Translations under genes and position numbers: made by a program
Notes under the pieces: generated by a model
Told to the model about the DNA's origin: nothing
Seen by the model: only the letters and a program-made list of their open reading frames with translations
Database searches by the model: none
Source of the DNA: a virus
IMG/VR virus record: IMGVR_UViG_3300009425_000044
Span: 1-36,339 of that record
Length of the DNA: 36,339 bases
Reading direction: 5' to 3' (one strand)
Shown here: positions 1-7,883 of the stretch, piece by piece
Layout: each line of letters begins with the position of its first letter
How positions within the stretch are numbered: the first letter of the stretch is position 1

Positions 1-3000
1 AAACTCAAAGCTGTCGCACCAGTCATCCCTGAATCTCCCCCCATGAAGAAGTTAGGCACTCCGCCTTCGGCTGCTCCAGTTCTCCTTAAAGTCGAGGGGG
101 ATTGACCAGCATTTAGATGCTGACTAATCGCATTACCCAAACTGCCTTGATTGCTACTGTAAACTCCGACTCCTACTCGGTTGTCGTATCCAATCATCGG
201 CTTCGCAGCAGACCCCGATTCCTTTATCCCCATCCTTTCCGCCGAAACTGCCCTCTCTAACGGGTTATTAAAGTTGGGAACAAATCCCCCGCTAAATCTA
301 CGCATCATCGCCAAACGCTGAAGAAGAATGTTCTTGGTCCCTGTACTCCCTGTAATTTTCGAAGGGTCTATCCCTTTTATCTGTTTTCTAAGTTCCGAAT
401 CCTTTACATCGCCAAACCACTCAGAGGAAGAACGACTAGGGTCTCTCAATGAAGCTAACTCTCGAACTTGAGATCCGAACATATCCCCTTTAAGCCCACC
501 TTGAGCTCTATAACGTAATGCTCCACCCGAATCTATTTGAACGACCTTGCCCTTCTTATCTACCATCATGTTGTCTTGAGACATACCAATCGCATCCCAG
601 TCAGCCATCAGCGCAATCTTCGCTGCACGACTTTGGATTTGCTTCATGATGTTATCTTTTTCTCCGGGTAAAGCAGACCTCATGTAAGTCCCCAGAGAAG
701 TCCCACCTTCCAAATATTTAGAGAGCATGAAAGATCTTCCCTGTGGCGTCTTGTTCAGCGAATGATCTGGAACTGGGACTCCTAAAGATCTGTATATTTT
801 ATTAGCTTCAAATTCATTTATGATGTGACCATTAGAAGCACCAAATTTACGGACAAGTTTTTCTCCAGACGGATCTAGCATTAACTCAGCACCAGTTGAT
901 CCTCCCAAATTGGCTAGTTTCTGCAAATTAAAGTTAGGCACGAATCCCGAAGAAAAATAGTCATCTTTCGGGATCGGGTAAGCCTTTTCTTGCGCCGAAT
1001 GGGTTTTAAAACTACCCGGTTTCCCAAACCCCTTTATTTCATTAGAAGGCCAATCTTTGTAGCCTAACTTCATAAGGCTGGTTTTAGCACTCCCCGTACC
1101 TGCTCCTTGCTTAAACATCGACGGCATTAGCAAGGAAATCTCTCTTTCGTGATCGAAACCATATCTCGCTCCGCTTCCTGTTGGTCCTGAGATACCAAAC
1201 TTTTGGGGATCGAAACCTAGCGGTCTTCCTTGAGCCATGTTATACAGAGAATTTAAAGAACCCTCTTTTTTATAGAGTGCTTCTATCTCTTTTTGCCCGA
1301 ATATGTCTTTGCCGGAAAGTCTAGTTTTAGCCATGTACCCATAACCCTTGTCAGGGCCATGTCTCATAGCGAACGTACTAGCAACGTGTTTATTCGTGGA
1401 CGCAGACATGAAAGGATCAAGACCAGAATTGTTAAAGCCACTCCCTAACATATCGCCACTTGACGAATTCCCTATGTGTTTCGAAAGAGCTTTTTTAAGC
1501 TGATCGGGGGTTGACGGCATTCCGATATTCGGTATCCTCCCTTGCCATATGCCCATCCTCCCAGATAATGCATCCTGAACAGTCCCCGCTCCTCCGCCAA
1601 GACCTTCAGGGAGCCTTTGCCTTGCTAGTGCTCTCCTTCCTTCGATACCTCTGTAAACTTCCGTCATACCGAAATTCGGAATATGACCTTTCCCTAGAGT
1701 TTTATTGAAGAACCTTTCTCCTGGCCAAGGGTTACCATTGCCGGTGAAACCGTGCCCATCGACTTGTCCTTTTCTGCTTAATCCCATCCATTTATAGTAG
1801 CTTCTAGCTTTTTCCCTAAAGCCCCCTTGACCGGGTTCGTTTTTTATCCTATCTATAACTGCACGACGTATTTCTTGCGATTTATTCTTCCTTCCTACGT
1901 CAAAATCACCCGTTAATTTTTTTATTCCTAATTTTTTCAGGATTTTTGCTCCTCTTGGTGTCATTAACGTCTTGATCACGGGCGGACCAACTATGGTGGG
2001 AGCGTGAAGAGTATGAAATTTCTCAATCTGGGATAGGTCAGCTCCAGTCCTCGCGAATTCGGCTCTCCGTTCCGAGTTTGTCATCTTACTTATCTGATCG
2101 ACTCTTGCGCTCCTCTGCTTTATCTGATTAATTAATCCCTTCAATCCTCCTACCCCCGACATGTATCCTATGTTTAGCTGTCCGCCATGATCACTAATGC
2201 CGCTTTGCCAACTTGAGCGATGGATGGTCCCCGGAAACTTCGTGGTCTCCGACGCGTTTGAAAAAGACGGAGGCTTCGGCGATGACCGTGGGGGTAGCGG
2301 TGGTCCAATGTCCCAGGGCATTCTCAAGGGCCTTCTCAAGGAGAAATTCGGAACATGACCTCCTGCTAGAGTCTTACTGAATTCCCTTCCTCCCGAATAT
2401 CCAGAGCCTAGATGTCCCCCGGTTTCGCTGAGCCACTTCGGATTAAGAGGCGTCGATCTCTCCGGTTTTTTTAATCCTAGCCATTTATAGTAGCTTTTAC
2501 TTTTTTTCAGAAAGCTCCCTTGACCGGGTTCATCTTTTATTCGTTGGACAAGTGCCTTGCGTATAGAAGGCATTTTGGTGTTAAAACTACCCGTTAAATT
2601 TTTTATCCCTAACCCTTTAAGGATATCCAGTCCTTTTGGTGTCATCAACGACTTGATCACTTTGTGGCCAACTATGTTGGGAGCATGAACAGTAGTATAA
2701 GCACCAGGCCCATTTCCATACTGAGCCGCGTTTTGCCTATTCCTTATCTTATTAATTAATCCCTTCATTCCCCCTACCCTTGACAGCCAGTCTATGGTTA
2801 GCGTTGAAGTGTCTCCCATTAGGTTCCTCGAAAGAAAATTACGCGGGGAAGCCTCCGAATGGGGACGGCGCAATTCATCTCGATGGCGGCGGAGATCGTT
2901 CGGCTTTTTCTGTCCGGGTAGCGGTGGTAGCGGTGGGTCCATTGGCGACGGTAGCGGTGGTCGTGGGTCTCCGCCAACCAAACGGTCGAACCTTCGCGGT

Positions 3001-5693
3001 GGTAGGAGGCCAAAATTCGGGATATGACCTTTCCCTAGAGTTTTTTCGAACATCCTGACGCCCCTGCTATGGCGGCCTTTCCGTTTTTTCATTCCCAGCC
3101 ATTTATAGTAGCTTTTAGTTTTTTGCAGGAAGCTCCCGTGACCGGGTTCGTTTTTTATTCTATCTACAATTGCGCGACGAAAATCACTGTAAGGCTCCTT
3201 CGCTGACTGACCAATGTCAAAATCACCCGTTAATTTTTTTATCCCTAACCTTTTAAGGACAGACGCTCCTCTTGGCGTTATTAACGACCTGATTACCTGC
3301 GGACCAACTATGGTGGGAGCGTTAAGAGTATGATAAGGCTGAATATGCGATAAGTCTGTTCCAGGAGGGAGTCGCATTTGTTCAGCCAAACGTTCCGAGC
3401 TTGACATCTTGCTTATCCTCTCAGCGTATGCCTTCCTATCTTTTATCTGAGTAGCTAATCCCTTCATTCCCCCTACACCTGACATGTAGCCTATGTCTAA
3501 CTCTCCCAATCGCAAGTCCCGACCGCCACTTGCCCGATCAACGTCAGAACTACTAGCCCAGTCTGAGCGTCTCCTTTGAGATGCGAACTTCGTGGGTGGC
3601 TTCGCGTTCGTCTGCGTTGACCAAAATGACGACGGACTCGCCGCCCCTGGTGATGATGGATGCGGCGGGACGAAACGACCTGATCTAAAGGCTCCCATCA
3701 TATTGAAATTCGGAACGAAGCCTTCGGCTCCCATCTGCTGACCCATCGCACGGCCAATCCTATCTGGTCGGCTACTTGAGTATGGGTCTATCCCTGTCTT
3801 AGAAATAGATTTGATCCTATGCTTTTTACCTGCCTTGCTATCCTTTGGCGGACTAATAAAAGGTTGCTTGAAGCCGCCTAAAAAATCAACTTTCTCTGCA
3901 TCGTTGTAGGTCACCTTACCTACCCCAGCCATACTAAAGCTCTTGACCTCGCCCGGACTGTAGCCTCCAGCATAAGCGTTTACCCTTTCTGCCGTCCTGT
4001 TCTGCGCGTTAGTTTCGGGTATGTGTCCAGACGCTCTCCCTCTCCCTCCTCCCATTTGGAAGCCTCCTGTTTTCGAGTTCTGTATCATCCCCCCTCTCAT
4101 TCCCATCGCGGCGACATTCATCCCGAGAAGAGAATTCTGCTGCATCGCCACGCCTTGGGCTCTTATAGAGGCTAAGATGTCTTTTTGAACCATAGCCATC
4201 GAACTCGTCCTTGAAAGAGATAGTTGGATTAACTGAGGATTTTGAGCCAACATTTCGTTGATCTGCTTTTGGAGCGTCCTCTGCTGTGTGGTTGCGTCAT
4301 TTATGCCTATGATTTGCCTTAGCGCGATTCCCGAAAACTTTATAGCACTACCCAATGTTTTCGCTATGGCTACCACCGCTATACCTAATCCGGGTCCAGA
4401 TATAGCCGCCCCTAACCCTTTGATAAGACCTTTCCCGATATTAGCCCCTAATCCTTCCGCCCCTTCTTTTGGGGTAAGAGCCTCCGATATCTTACCTCCT
4501 ATATTTAAAATATTCTTCAGGGCTGGGCCCACCAAGTCCTTACCTATTACTGCTCCAAATTCTTTGAACGACTCTGTAACTTTATTGACTAACGCTGATA
4601 TCGTAAGATTTAATTGAGCATTTCTCTGTAGCGCAGAATTATTATTCCTCAACGCTATCTCTTGCGCTTGATCAAAGAGATTGTACTCTTTCGACAAGTC
4701 GGAAATTGCTGCCATCAATTGGTTAACTTGATACAAGCCACCAGCCATGATCTTGACTTGCTGCTGTTGAGATTGGCCTAGGCCATCGTACGCCTTGGCT
4801 GTATTCTTCAATATTTGCAAACTATTAAGCCATAGTCCGTTTTGCTCTTTTACTTTAATGCCCATCGCAGCTAACTGCTCCATGGCCTTGGGCCTTTGGA
4901 TCTTGACAAAAATGGACTTAATTGCGTTACCAATAACAGGAGCGTTAAGAGCGGTCTTTTGTTTAATCACTGTTATCAACGCGCCAAGCTCCTCGAAAGA
5001 AACACCAGCAGTAGCAGCGGCAGAAGCTGATCTTTTCAGGGCCTCCGCCAAGTCCCCAGTGCTTACGGCAAAATTAGCATCCAAGTTAGCAAGTTTATTA
5101 ACGACCTGAGTAGAGGTGAGACCAGCGGCGGTAAAAGTATTCATCGCGGCAGTGAGAGCTTCAACTGCTGCTTTGGAATCTAAACCAGAAAGACGGACTA
5201 ATACCATCGCGTCCCTAACCCTTATCATAACCTGCTCGGTGGTGAGACCTTGCCGTGCTAACTCATTAGCAGAATCAGCTACAGTACCAAAAGCCTGACC
5301 CGTATCTTTGGCTATTGCGAATAATTTACTGCGAAAATCTGAAAGCTCCGATGTCGTCCCTTTTAAAAGAACATTGATTTGGGCTAGTCTTTTCTCTACA
5401 TCAATTGTACTCGAAACTAACTCCTTCATTGCCGAGCCAACAGCATATATAGCTCCAGCGGAAGCCCCGAAAGCAAAAACACGAGCATTGGCGGCAGCCA
5501 TTGACTTCCCAAACTGATCTGCTCCTTGAGTCATTGACCCAAGAGCCATCTTAGAAGCACCCGAATCGGAAGATGAAATAGGGTTAAATTTTGCCTTTTT
5601 CTCTATCCTGTTAAGAGAACTCTTAACATTCCTCTCTAGACCCCTAGTGTCTAGTCTTGCTCTAACGTCAATAGTTGCTACTGGTGCTGCCAT
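1..5693 (-). CDS. Tail tape measure protein with C-terminal enzyme-module array (partial, runs off window)
   Basis: This open frame starts at ATG 5693 and stays open to position 1, giving at least 1,897 residues with no stop. The N-terminal third (about residues 20-420) reads as a tape-measure core: alternating helices, Ala/Gln-rich, with an ELGALITVIKQKT-type stretch seen in TP901-like tape measure proteins. A hydrophobic Gly/Ala/Ile segment lies near residues 418-450. Beyond residue about 650 the protein becomes modular, and each module ends in G[FH][VI]PNF (residues 658, 889, 1112, 1336, 1583, 1803, and a shortened form near 1878). Modules 2-4 are related copies. The next carries an ADP-ribosyltransferase-like signature and the following one a kinase-like signature. 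Known role of the family: it sets tail length, fills the tube and is ejected at infection. Delivery of the extra domains into the host is my inference. The gene is last in the tail block, as expected. Confidence 0.88.
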   Translation of the reverse strand, partial: MAAPVATIDVRARLDTRGLERNVKSSLNRIEKKAKFNPISSSDSGASKMALGSMTQGADQFGKSMAAANARVFAFGASAGAIYAVGSAMKELVSSTIDVEKRLAQINVLLKGTTSELSDFRSKLFAIAKDTGQAFGTVADSANELARQGLTTEQVMIRVRDAMVLVRLSGLDSKAAVEALTAAMNTFTAAGLTSTQVVNKLANLDANFAVSTGDLAEALKRSASAAATAGVSFEELGALITVIKQKTALNAPVIGNAIKSIFVKIQRPKAMEQLAAMGIKVKEQNGLWLNSLQILKNTAKAYDGLGQSQQQQVKIMAGGLYQVNQLMAAISDLSKEYNLFDQAQEIALRNNNSALQRNAQLNLTISALVNKVTESFKEFGAVIGKDLVGPALKNILNIGGKISEALTPKEGAEGLGANIGKGLIKGLGAAISGPGLGIAVVAIAKTLGSAIKFSGIALRQIIGINDATTQQRTLQKQINEMLAQNPQLIQLSLSRTSSMAMVQKDILASIRAQGVAMQQNSLLGMNVAAMGMRGGMIQNSKTGGFQMGGGRGRASGHIPETNAQNRTAERVNAYAGGYSPGEVKSFSMAGVGKVTYNDAEKVDFLGGFKQPFISPPKDSKAGKKHRIKSISKTGIDPYSSSRPDRIGRAMGQQMGAEGFVPNFNMMGAFRSGRFVPPHPSSPGAASPSSFWSTQTNAKPPTKFASQRRRSDWASSSDVDRASGGRDLRLGELDIGYMSGVGGMKGLATQIKDRKAYAERISKMSSSERLAEQMRLPPGTDLSHIQPYHTLNAPTIVGPQVIRSLITPRGASVLKRLGIKKLTGDFDIGQSAKEPYSDFRRAIVDRIKNEPGHGSFLQKTKSYYKWLGMKKRKGRHSRGVRMFEKTLGKGHIPNFGLLPPRRFDRLVGGDPRPPLPSPMDPPLPPLPGQKKPNDLRRHRDELRRPHSEASPRNFLSRNLMGDTSTLTIDWLSRVGGMKGLINKIRNRQNAAQYGNGPGAYTTVHAPNIVGHKVIKSLMTPKGLDILKGLGIKNLTGSFNTKMPSIRKALVQRIKDEPGQGSFLKKSKSYYKWLGLKKPERSTPLNPKWLSETGGHLGSGYSGGREFSKTLAGGHVPNFSLRRPLRMPWDIGPPLPPRSSPKPPSFSNASETTKFPGTIHRSSWQSGISDHGGQLNIGYMSGVGGLKGLINQIKQRSARVDQISKMTNSERRAEFARTGADLSQIEKFHTLHAPTIVGPPVIKTLMTPRGAKILKKLGIKKLTGDFDVGRKNKSQEIRRAVIDRIKNEPGQGGFREKARSYYKWMGLSRKGQVDGHGFTGNGNPWPGERFFNKTLGKGHIPNFGMTEVYRGIEGRRALARQRLPEGLGGGAGTVQDALSGRMGIWQGRIPNIGMPSTPDQLKKALSKHIGNSSSGDMLGSGFNNSGLDPFMSASTNKHVASTFAMRHGPDKGYGYMAKTRLSGKDIFGQKEIEALYKKEGSLNSLYNMAQGRPLGFDPQKFGISGPTGSGARYGFDHEREISLLMPSMFKQGAGTGSAKTSLMKLGYKDWPSNEIKGFGKPGSFKTHSAQEKAYPIPKDDYFSSGFVPNFNLQKLANLGGSTGAELMLDPSGEKLVRKFGASNGHIINEFEANKIYRSLGVPVPDHSLNKTPQGRSFMLSKYLEGGTSLGTYMRSALPGEKDNIMKQIQSRAAKIALMADWDAIGMSQDNMMVDKKGKVVQIDSGGALRYRAQGGLKGDMFGSQVRELASLRDPSRSSSEWFGDVKDSELRKQIKGIDPSKITGSTGTKNILLQRLAMMRRFSGGFVPNFNNPLERAVSAERMGIKESGSAAKPMIGYDNRVGVGVYSSNQGSLGNAISQHLNAGQSPSTLRRTGAAEGGVPNFFMGGDSGMTGATALS
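384..929 (-). other. Kinase-like (HipA / PI-kinase-like fold) domain inside the tape measure protein
   Basis: Residues about 1589-1770 follow a GFVPNF motif and resemble an atypical kinase. A G-S-T-G turn precedes a Lys-bearing strand (LVRKF) and then a helix with Glu (NEFEANKIYRSLGV). A hinge-like LSKYLEG follows. The catalytic-loop-like M-A-D-W-D1700-A-I-G-M-S-Q-D1707-N1708 comes next, and a metal-binding-like Q-I-D1721-S-G-G-A-L-R-Y-R-A-Q-G comes last. The D...DN...ID-x-GG layout is shared by HipA, actin-fragmin-kinase-like and PI3/4-kinase-like enzymes. The spacing is compact, about 180 residues, so it would be a minimal member. Substrate is unknown, and protein or lipid phosphorylation are both possible. 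Calling it a kinase rests on motif order alone. Confidence 0.58.
1104..1667 (-). other. ADP-ribosyltransferase-like domain inside the tape measure protein
   Basis: Residues about 1343-1530 show the three landmarks of R-S-E class ADP-ribosyltransferases in the right order. These are Y-R1348-G just after a GHIPNF motif, then PF-M-S1430-A-S1432-T followed by an Ala/Phe helix (VASTFA), and finally H-E1516-R-E1518-I-S-L-L. Spacings of about 82 and 84 residues are compatible with the fold. In this family the Arg and Ser residues hold NAD and the second Glu of E-x-E is catalytic. The usual S-T-S is S-A-S here. A degenerate RIPNI copy of the linker motif lies inside the domain near position 1530. Target and activity are unknown. 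Phages such as T4 inject ADP-ribosyltransferases (Alt), which makes a takeover role plausible but unproven. Confidence 0.62.
1671..2180 (-). repeat. Tape measure module copy C
   Basis: Third related module. It has GYMSGVGGLKGLINQI, HTLHAPTIVGPPVIKTLMTP, LGIKKLTGDFDVG, DRIKNEPGQGGF, RSYYKWMGL and ends in KTLGKGHIPNF, immediately before the ADP-ribosyltransferase-like domain. It is closer to copy A than to copy B in the first half. Confidence 0.8.
2343..2803 (-). repeat. Tape measure module copy B
   Basis: Second related module. It has WLSRVGGMKGLINKI, TTVHAPNIVGHKVIKSLMTP, LGIKNLTGSF, RIKDEPGQGSF, KSYYKWLGLKK and ends in KTLAGGHVPNF. It lacks part of the segment following the first landmark that copies A and C have. 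A proline-rich linker precedes it (about 2890-3000). Confidence 0.8.
3012..3503 (-). repeat. Tape measure module copy A
   Basis: First of three related modules within the tape measure protein. Landmarks are IGYMSGVGGMKGL, then HTLNAPTIVGPQVI, LITPRGASVLKRLGIKKLTG, a helix RRAIVDRIKNEPGHGSF, KSYYKWLG and a terminal KTLGKGHIPNF. It shows no recognisable catalytic motif and is rich in basic and aromatic residues. Confidence 0.8.
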
Positions 5694-5729
5694 TATACCT
5701 TATCCCTTAGGTATTATTACACCTTTTTT
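5694..5729 (-). promoter_or_regulatory. Possible hairpin over the tape measure ribosome binding site
   Basis: On the minus strand ATACCT and AGGTAT form a six-base-pair stem around a loop that contains AAGGG. Both the loop and the 3' arm hold Shine-Dalgarno-like purines a few bases before the ATG at 5693. A weak translation-control structure is possible. The stem is short, so it may also be chance. Confidence 0.25.
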
Positions 5730-6794
5730 TTACTTTACGTTATGTATTTTCATTAGCTCATAAATGTCTAGTTTTCCGCCTTTCTTGGCTGCTTCTTTAG
5801 ATAAACTTATATATTCTCCTTGATCTTCCCCTAAACCAAGCCTCTCCAGATCCTCTTTCGTCGCCCCGACAAGGCTAGTAGCACCACCCGCTTTTTCTTT
5901 ACCCTCTAATGGGTCCTTCCCCTTGGCGTCTAGGCTCTCTATAACCTTCATCGCCTCTTCTCCCTGTTCAAAGAATTCTGTTAACTTGTCTGGATCATCA
6001 TACATCTCATCAGGCGGCTTGTTCTTAGAGTTTTGCAGCATATTCTTATAGTTCTTCCCAAAACTATAAAGTTGAACTTGATAGAACGTTAGATTGACGA
6101 TTGGCTTACCGAAAAAATAATAAGGGTTATCTTCAGATACATAAAAAAAGTTTAAAAAGAATCCAGAGAGAGCAATGCGTTTTAAAGTTTCTGATGAGAA
6201 CTTTGTATTGACGGCGTTATAGTTAGCGACTAAATCCGATAACTCCTTAGCGGATAAGTAGTCAAAGTCTTCGCAGCTAAAAAAAGGTTCTTTCAAGTCT
6301 CTGTCTTTATACAAAGATGAAAAAACATAGTACTCGTTTGTTTTCTTTTGAGCATACTTTTCCGAAGTAAACCCAATAAGCTCCTCTCTTTTAGCCAAAC
6401 TTTCAAAAAAAGTTTTGTTATTAGCCTCTATTTGAACCTCTATTTCGTTTTTTTGGTCTTGTATGAAAAGCTTTTTCTTACTTATTTCTAAGCTTTTAAT
6501 GAAGCCCTCAAGCTCCTTCATGTCCTCTTCGTCTTTAGAAGTCCAAAGTTCCTCCCCGTCTAAAAACTTTAGTTGATCCCCCTCTTTGACGAGACCCATC
6601 GTCTCTGATTTGTTCGTAGCCTCTGAATGCACCTCGTCTACTCTAGCGGAGTCCATAGACGTGAAGTGTTTTATGTAACAATCTTCTCCCTTGAAATAAT
6701 CAAACGCACTATATCCAAAAATTATATCGTTATATATAAACCTAAGCTTCTCCTTAGGAATCTCAAATTTTTTCTTTTTACTTTCGCTTTTCAT
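5730..6794 (-). CDS. Unknown tail-assembly protein, 354 aa
   Basis: I do not recognise a family. The protein is Lys/Glu-rich and mostly helical, with an aromatic patch near residues 210-250 (GFFLNFFYVSEDNPYYFFGKP) and a charged, probably flexible, C-terminal third. It lies between the tail tube and the tape measure gene, where siphophages encode tail assembly chaperones, so a chaperone or tail-associated role is the contextual guess. The ATG at 6794 directly abuts the T tract of a terminator-like hairpin. The 3' arm of that hairpin supplies AGGTGG, nine bases before the ATG, which could serve as the ribosome binding site. A later internal start cannot be excluded. Confidence 0.75.
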   Translation of the reverse strand: MKSESKKKKFEIPKEKLRFIYNDIIFGYSAFDYFKGEDCYIKHFTSMDSARVDEVHSEATNKSETMGLVKEGDQLKFLDGEELWTSKDEEDMKELEGFIKSLEISKKKLFIQDQKNEIEVQIEANNKTFFESLAKREELIGFTSEKYAQKKTNEYYVFSSLYKDRDLKEPFFSCEDFDYLSAKELSDLVANYNAVNTKFSSETLKRIALSGFFLNFFYVSEDNPYYFFGKPIVNLTFYQVQLYSFGKNYKNMLQNSKNKPPDEMYDDPDKLTEFFEQGEEAMKVIESLDAKGKDPLEGKEKAGGATSLVGATKEDLERLGLGEDQGEYISLSKEAAKKGGKLDIYELMKIHNVK

Positions 6795-6820
6795 AAAAAA
6801 ACCCCACCTAAGTGGGGTTT
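6795..6820 (-). terminator. Rho-independent terminator fused to the next start codon
   Basis: Minus-strand hairpin AAACCCCAC / GTGGGGTTT, nine perfect pairs with a four-base loop, followed by seven T and then ATG of the downstream gene. It lies 16 bases after the stop of the 348-residue gene. The stem core matches the terminator near 8190. Confidence 0.8.
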
Positions 6821-6836
6821 CATGGTCTAGTGCTTA

Positions 6837-7883
6837 TCAATTTTCGGTCCCTTTATCTTCGGGCTCTTCTGACTCTTCGGACTCTTCGGACTCTTCGGGT
6901 GGCATTTCATCCTTGGACTCTTCAGCTTCCTTTTCAGCTTCGACTTCCTTTTCGGCTTCGACTTCCTTTTCGGCTTCGACTTCCTTTTCGGCTTCGACTT
7001 CCTTTTCCATCTCTTCTGCCTTGGCTATGACATCCTTTTGGGCTTCTTCCATCTTCTCTTCCTCTTCTTTTATAAGATCACTAAAGGCTTCATCTATGTC
7101 TTCTTTTGGAATTCCGCCTCCAGCTTCCGAAGTGGAATCTTCCAGCATCTGCTCTGATTTGGATAGAGCCTCGAATTCTTCTTGAGTACTCGCTCTTCCA
7201 ACGTACCAATAACTTATGTAATAGGAATAAGTCCTTAAAACTTCGTCGATGTAATCGTTCCCTTCTTCTTCTAGGGCATCATAAACCGTTAGTTTTTCTT
7301 CCGAATTTCCATCCCCGAAAAAGGGAATCTCATCCCCAGCTTCTGAGGTTTCGTAGGACAAATTCAAAACCCACCACATAATCGTTTTCGTCCGCGCTCT
7401 GTTTTCGGCGGTTTGATCGAAAAAACTAGCTTGAGCAGTTTCGAAGTCCTGTATTTTAGCTCTACACCCGATCAACGCTCTTACGGCTGCGTTGTATTTC
7501 TCACGTTCTTCTTCCGTCTGCTCTGCTTTCGGGATTATCTGTAAGCGAGTAACCTCGTTTTGTAGCTCAAACATAGTGAAGTAAAGCCCAGAATATTGCT
7601 CTTGATCGGCCTCGCTTAACACTCCTCCATCGTTATCGAACCTTTTGGCTAACATTGCCCTCGTGAGCATCCCTGCCTTAATTCCTTCGGACAGCTTAAC
7701 GCCAAAATATAATTCAGCCTCGTCAAACATCACCCGCGTAGGTTTTTTAAGGAAAAAAGACCTTTCCTTATTCGTCTCTACGGTCTTCTTGACTGTGACC
7801 TCGTTACCGTCTGCATCTTTACTCTTTTCTTCTTCCTCTCTGAGAACAGGCTGAGTAAGTGTAAATTCGTATAATTTTTTCAT
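6837..7883 (-). CDS. Putative tail assembly chaperone-like protein, 348 aa, with acidic repeat tail
   Basis: The N-terminal 240 residues look folded (YEFTLTQPVLREE, SFFLKKPTRVMFDEAELYFGVKLSEGIKAGMLTRAML). The last 100 residues are almost only Glu, Lys, Ala, Val and Ser, built from tandem KEVEAE hexads followed by EES triplets. This predicts a long charged helix or disordered tail. The start ATG (7883) overlaps the stop of the upstream 78-residue gene by four bases (ATGA), indicating translational coupling. Position between tail tube and tape measure suggests a tail assembly chaperone or tape-measure partner. Length exceeds typical siphophage chaperones, and no frameshift signal was found at its end. 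The function is inferred from context. Confidence 0.72.
   Translation of the reverse strand: MKKLYEFTLTQPVLREEEEKSKDADGNEVTVKKTVETNKERSFFLKKPTRVMFDEAELYFGVKLSEGIKAGMLTRAMLAKRFDNDGGVLSEADQEQYSGLYFTMFELQNEVTRLQIIPKAEQTEEEREKYNAAVRALIGCRAKIQDFETAQASFFDQTAENRARTKTIMWWVLNLSYETSEAGDEIPFFGDGNSEEKLTVYDALEEEGNDYIDEVLRTYSYYISYWYVGRASTQEEFEALSKSEQMLEDSTSEAGGGIPKEDIDEAFSDLIKEEEEKMEEAQKDVIAKAEEMEKEVEAEKEVEAEKEVEAEKEVEAEKEAEESKDEMPPEESEESEESEEPEDKGTEN
6922..7008 (-). repeat. 18-bp tandem repeat encoding KEVEAE
   Basis: On the plus strand the unit cttcgacttccttttcgg recurs about four and a half times with almost no change. It encodes EVEAEK hexads on the minus strand. A separate nine-base repeat (gactcttcg type, encoding EES) lies at about 6862-6897. 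Near-identity at DNA level suggests recent slippage. Confidence 0.85.

Larger units (their letters stand above)
48..3722 (-). repeat. Periodic G[FH][VI]PNF linker motif in the tape measure protein
   Basis: Six full copies lie at 3705-3722, 3012-3029, 2343-2360, 1671-1688, 930-947 and 270-287. A shortened GVPNF is at 48-62, and a degenerate GRIPNI copy lies near 1530. All are in the same reading frame. Distances between full copies are about 220-250 residues, so they mark module boundaries. Codons differ between copies, which suggests the residues rather than the DNA are conserved. Confidence 0.85.

Noticed and set aside
2780-5517. Several plus-strand ORFs of 60-119 residues inside the tape measure gene
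   Set aside because: They lie opposite a continuous frame with clear protein motifs and show no ribosome binding site or family signature.
6795-6801. TTTTTTA heptamer as a programmed -1 frameshift site for tail chaperone genes
   Set aside because: It lies after the stop of the upstream gene, so no ribosome translating that gene would reach it. It is the T tract of the terminator.
6922-7008. 18-bp tandem repeats as a CRISPR array
   Set aside because: Units are contiguous, without spacers, and encode in-frame hexads.
6913-7185. Plus-strand ORF rich in SFSAST repeats
   Set aside because: Antisense of the KEVEAE repeat, a low-complexity artefact.
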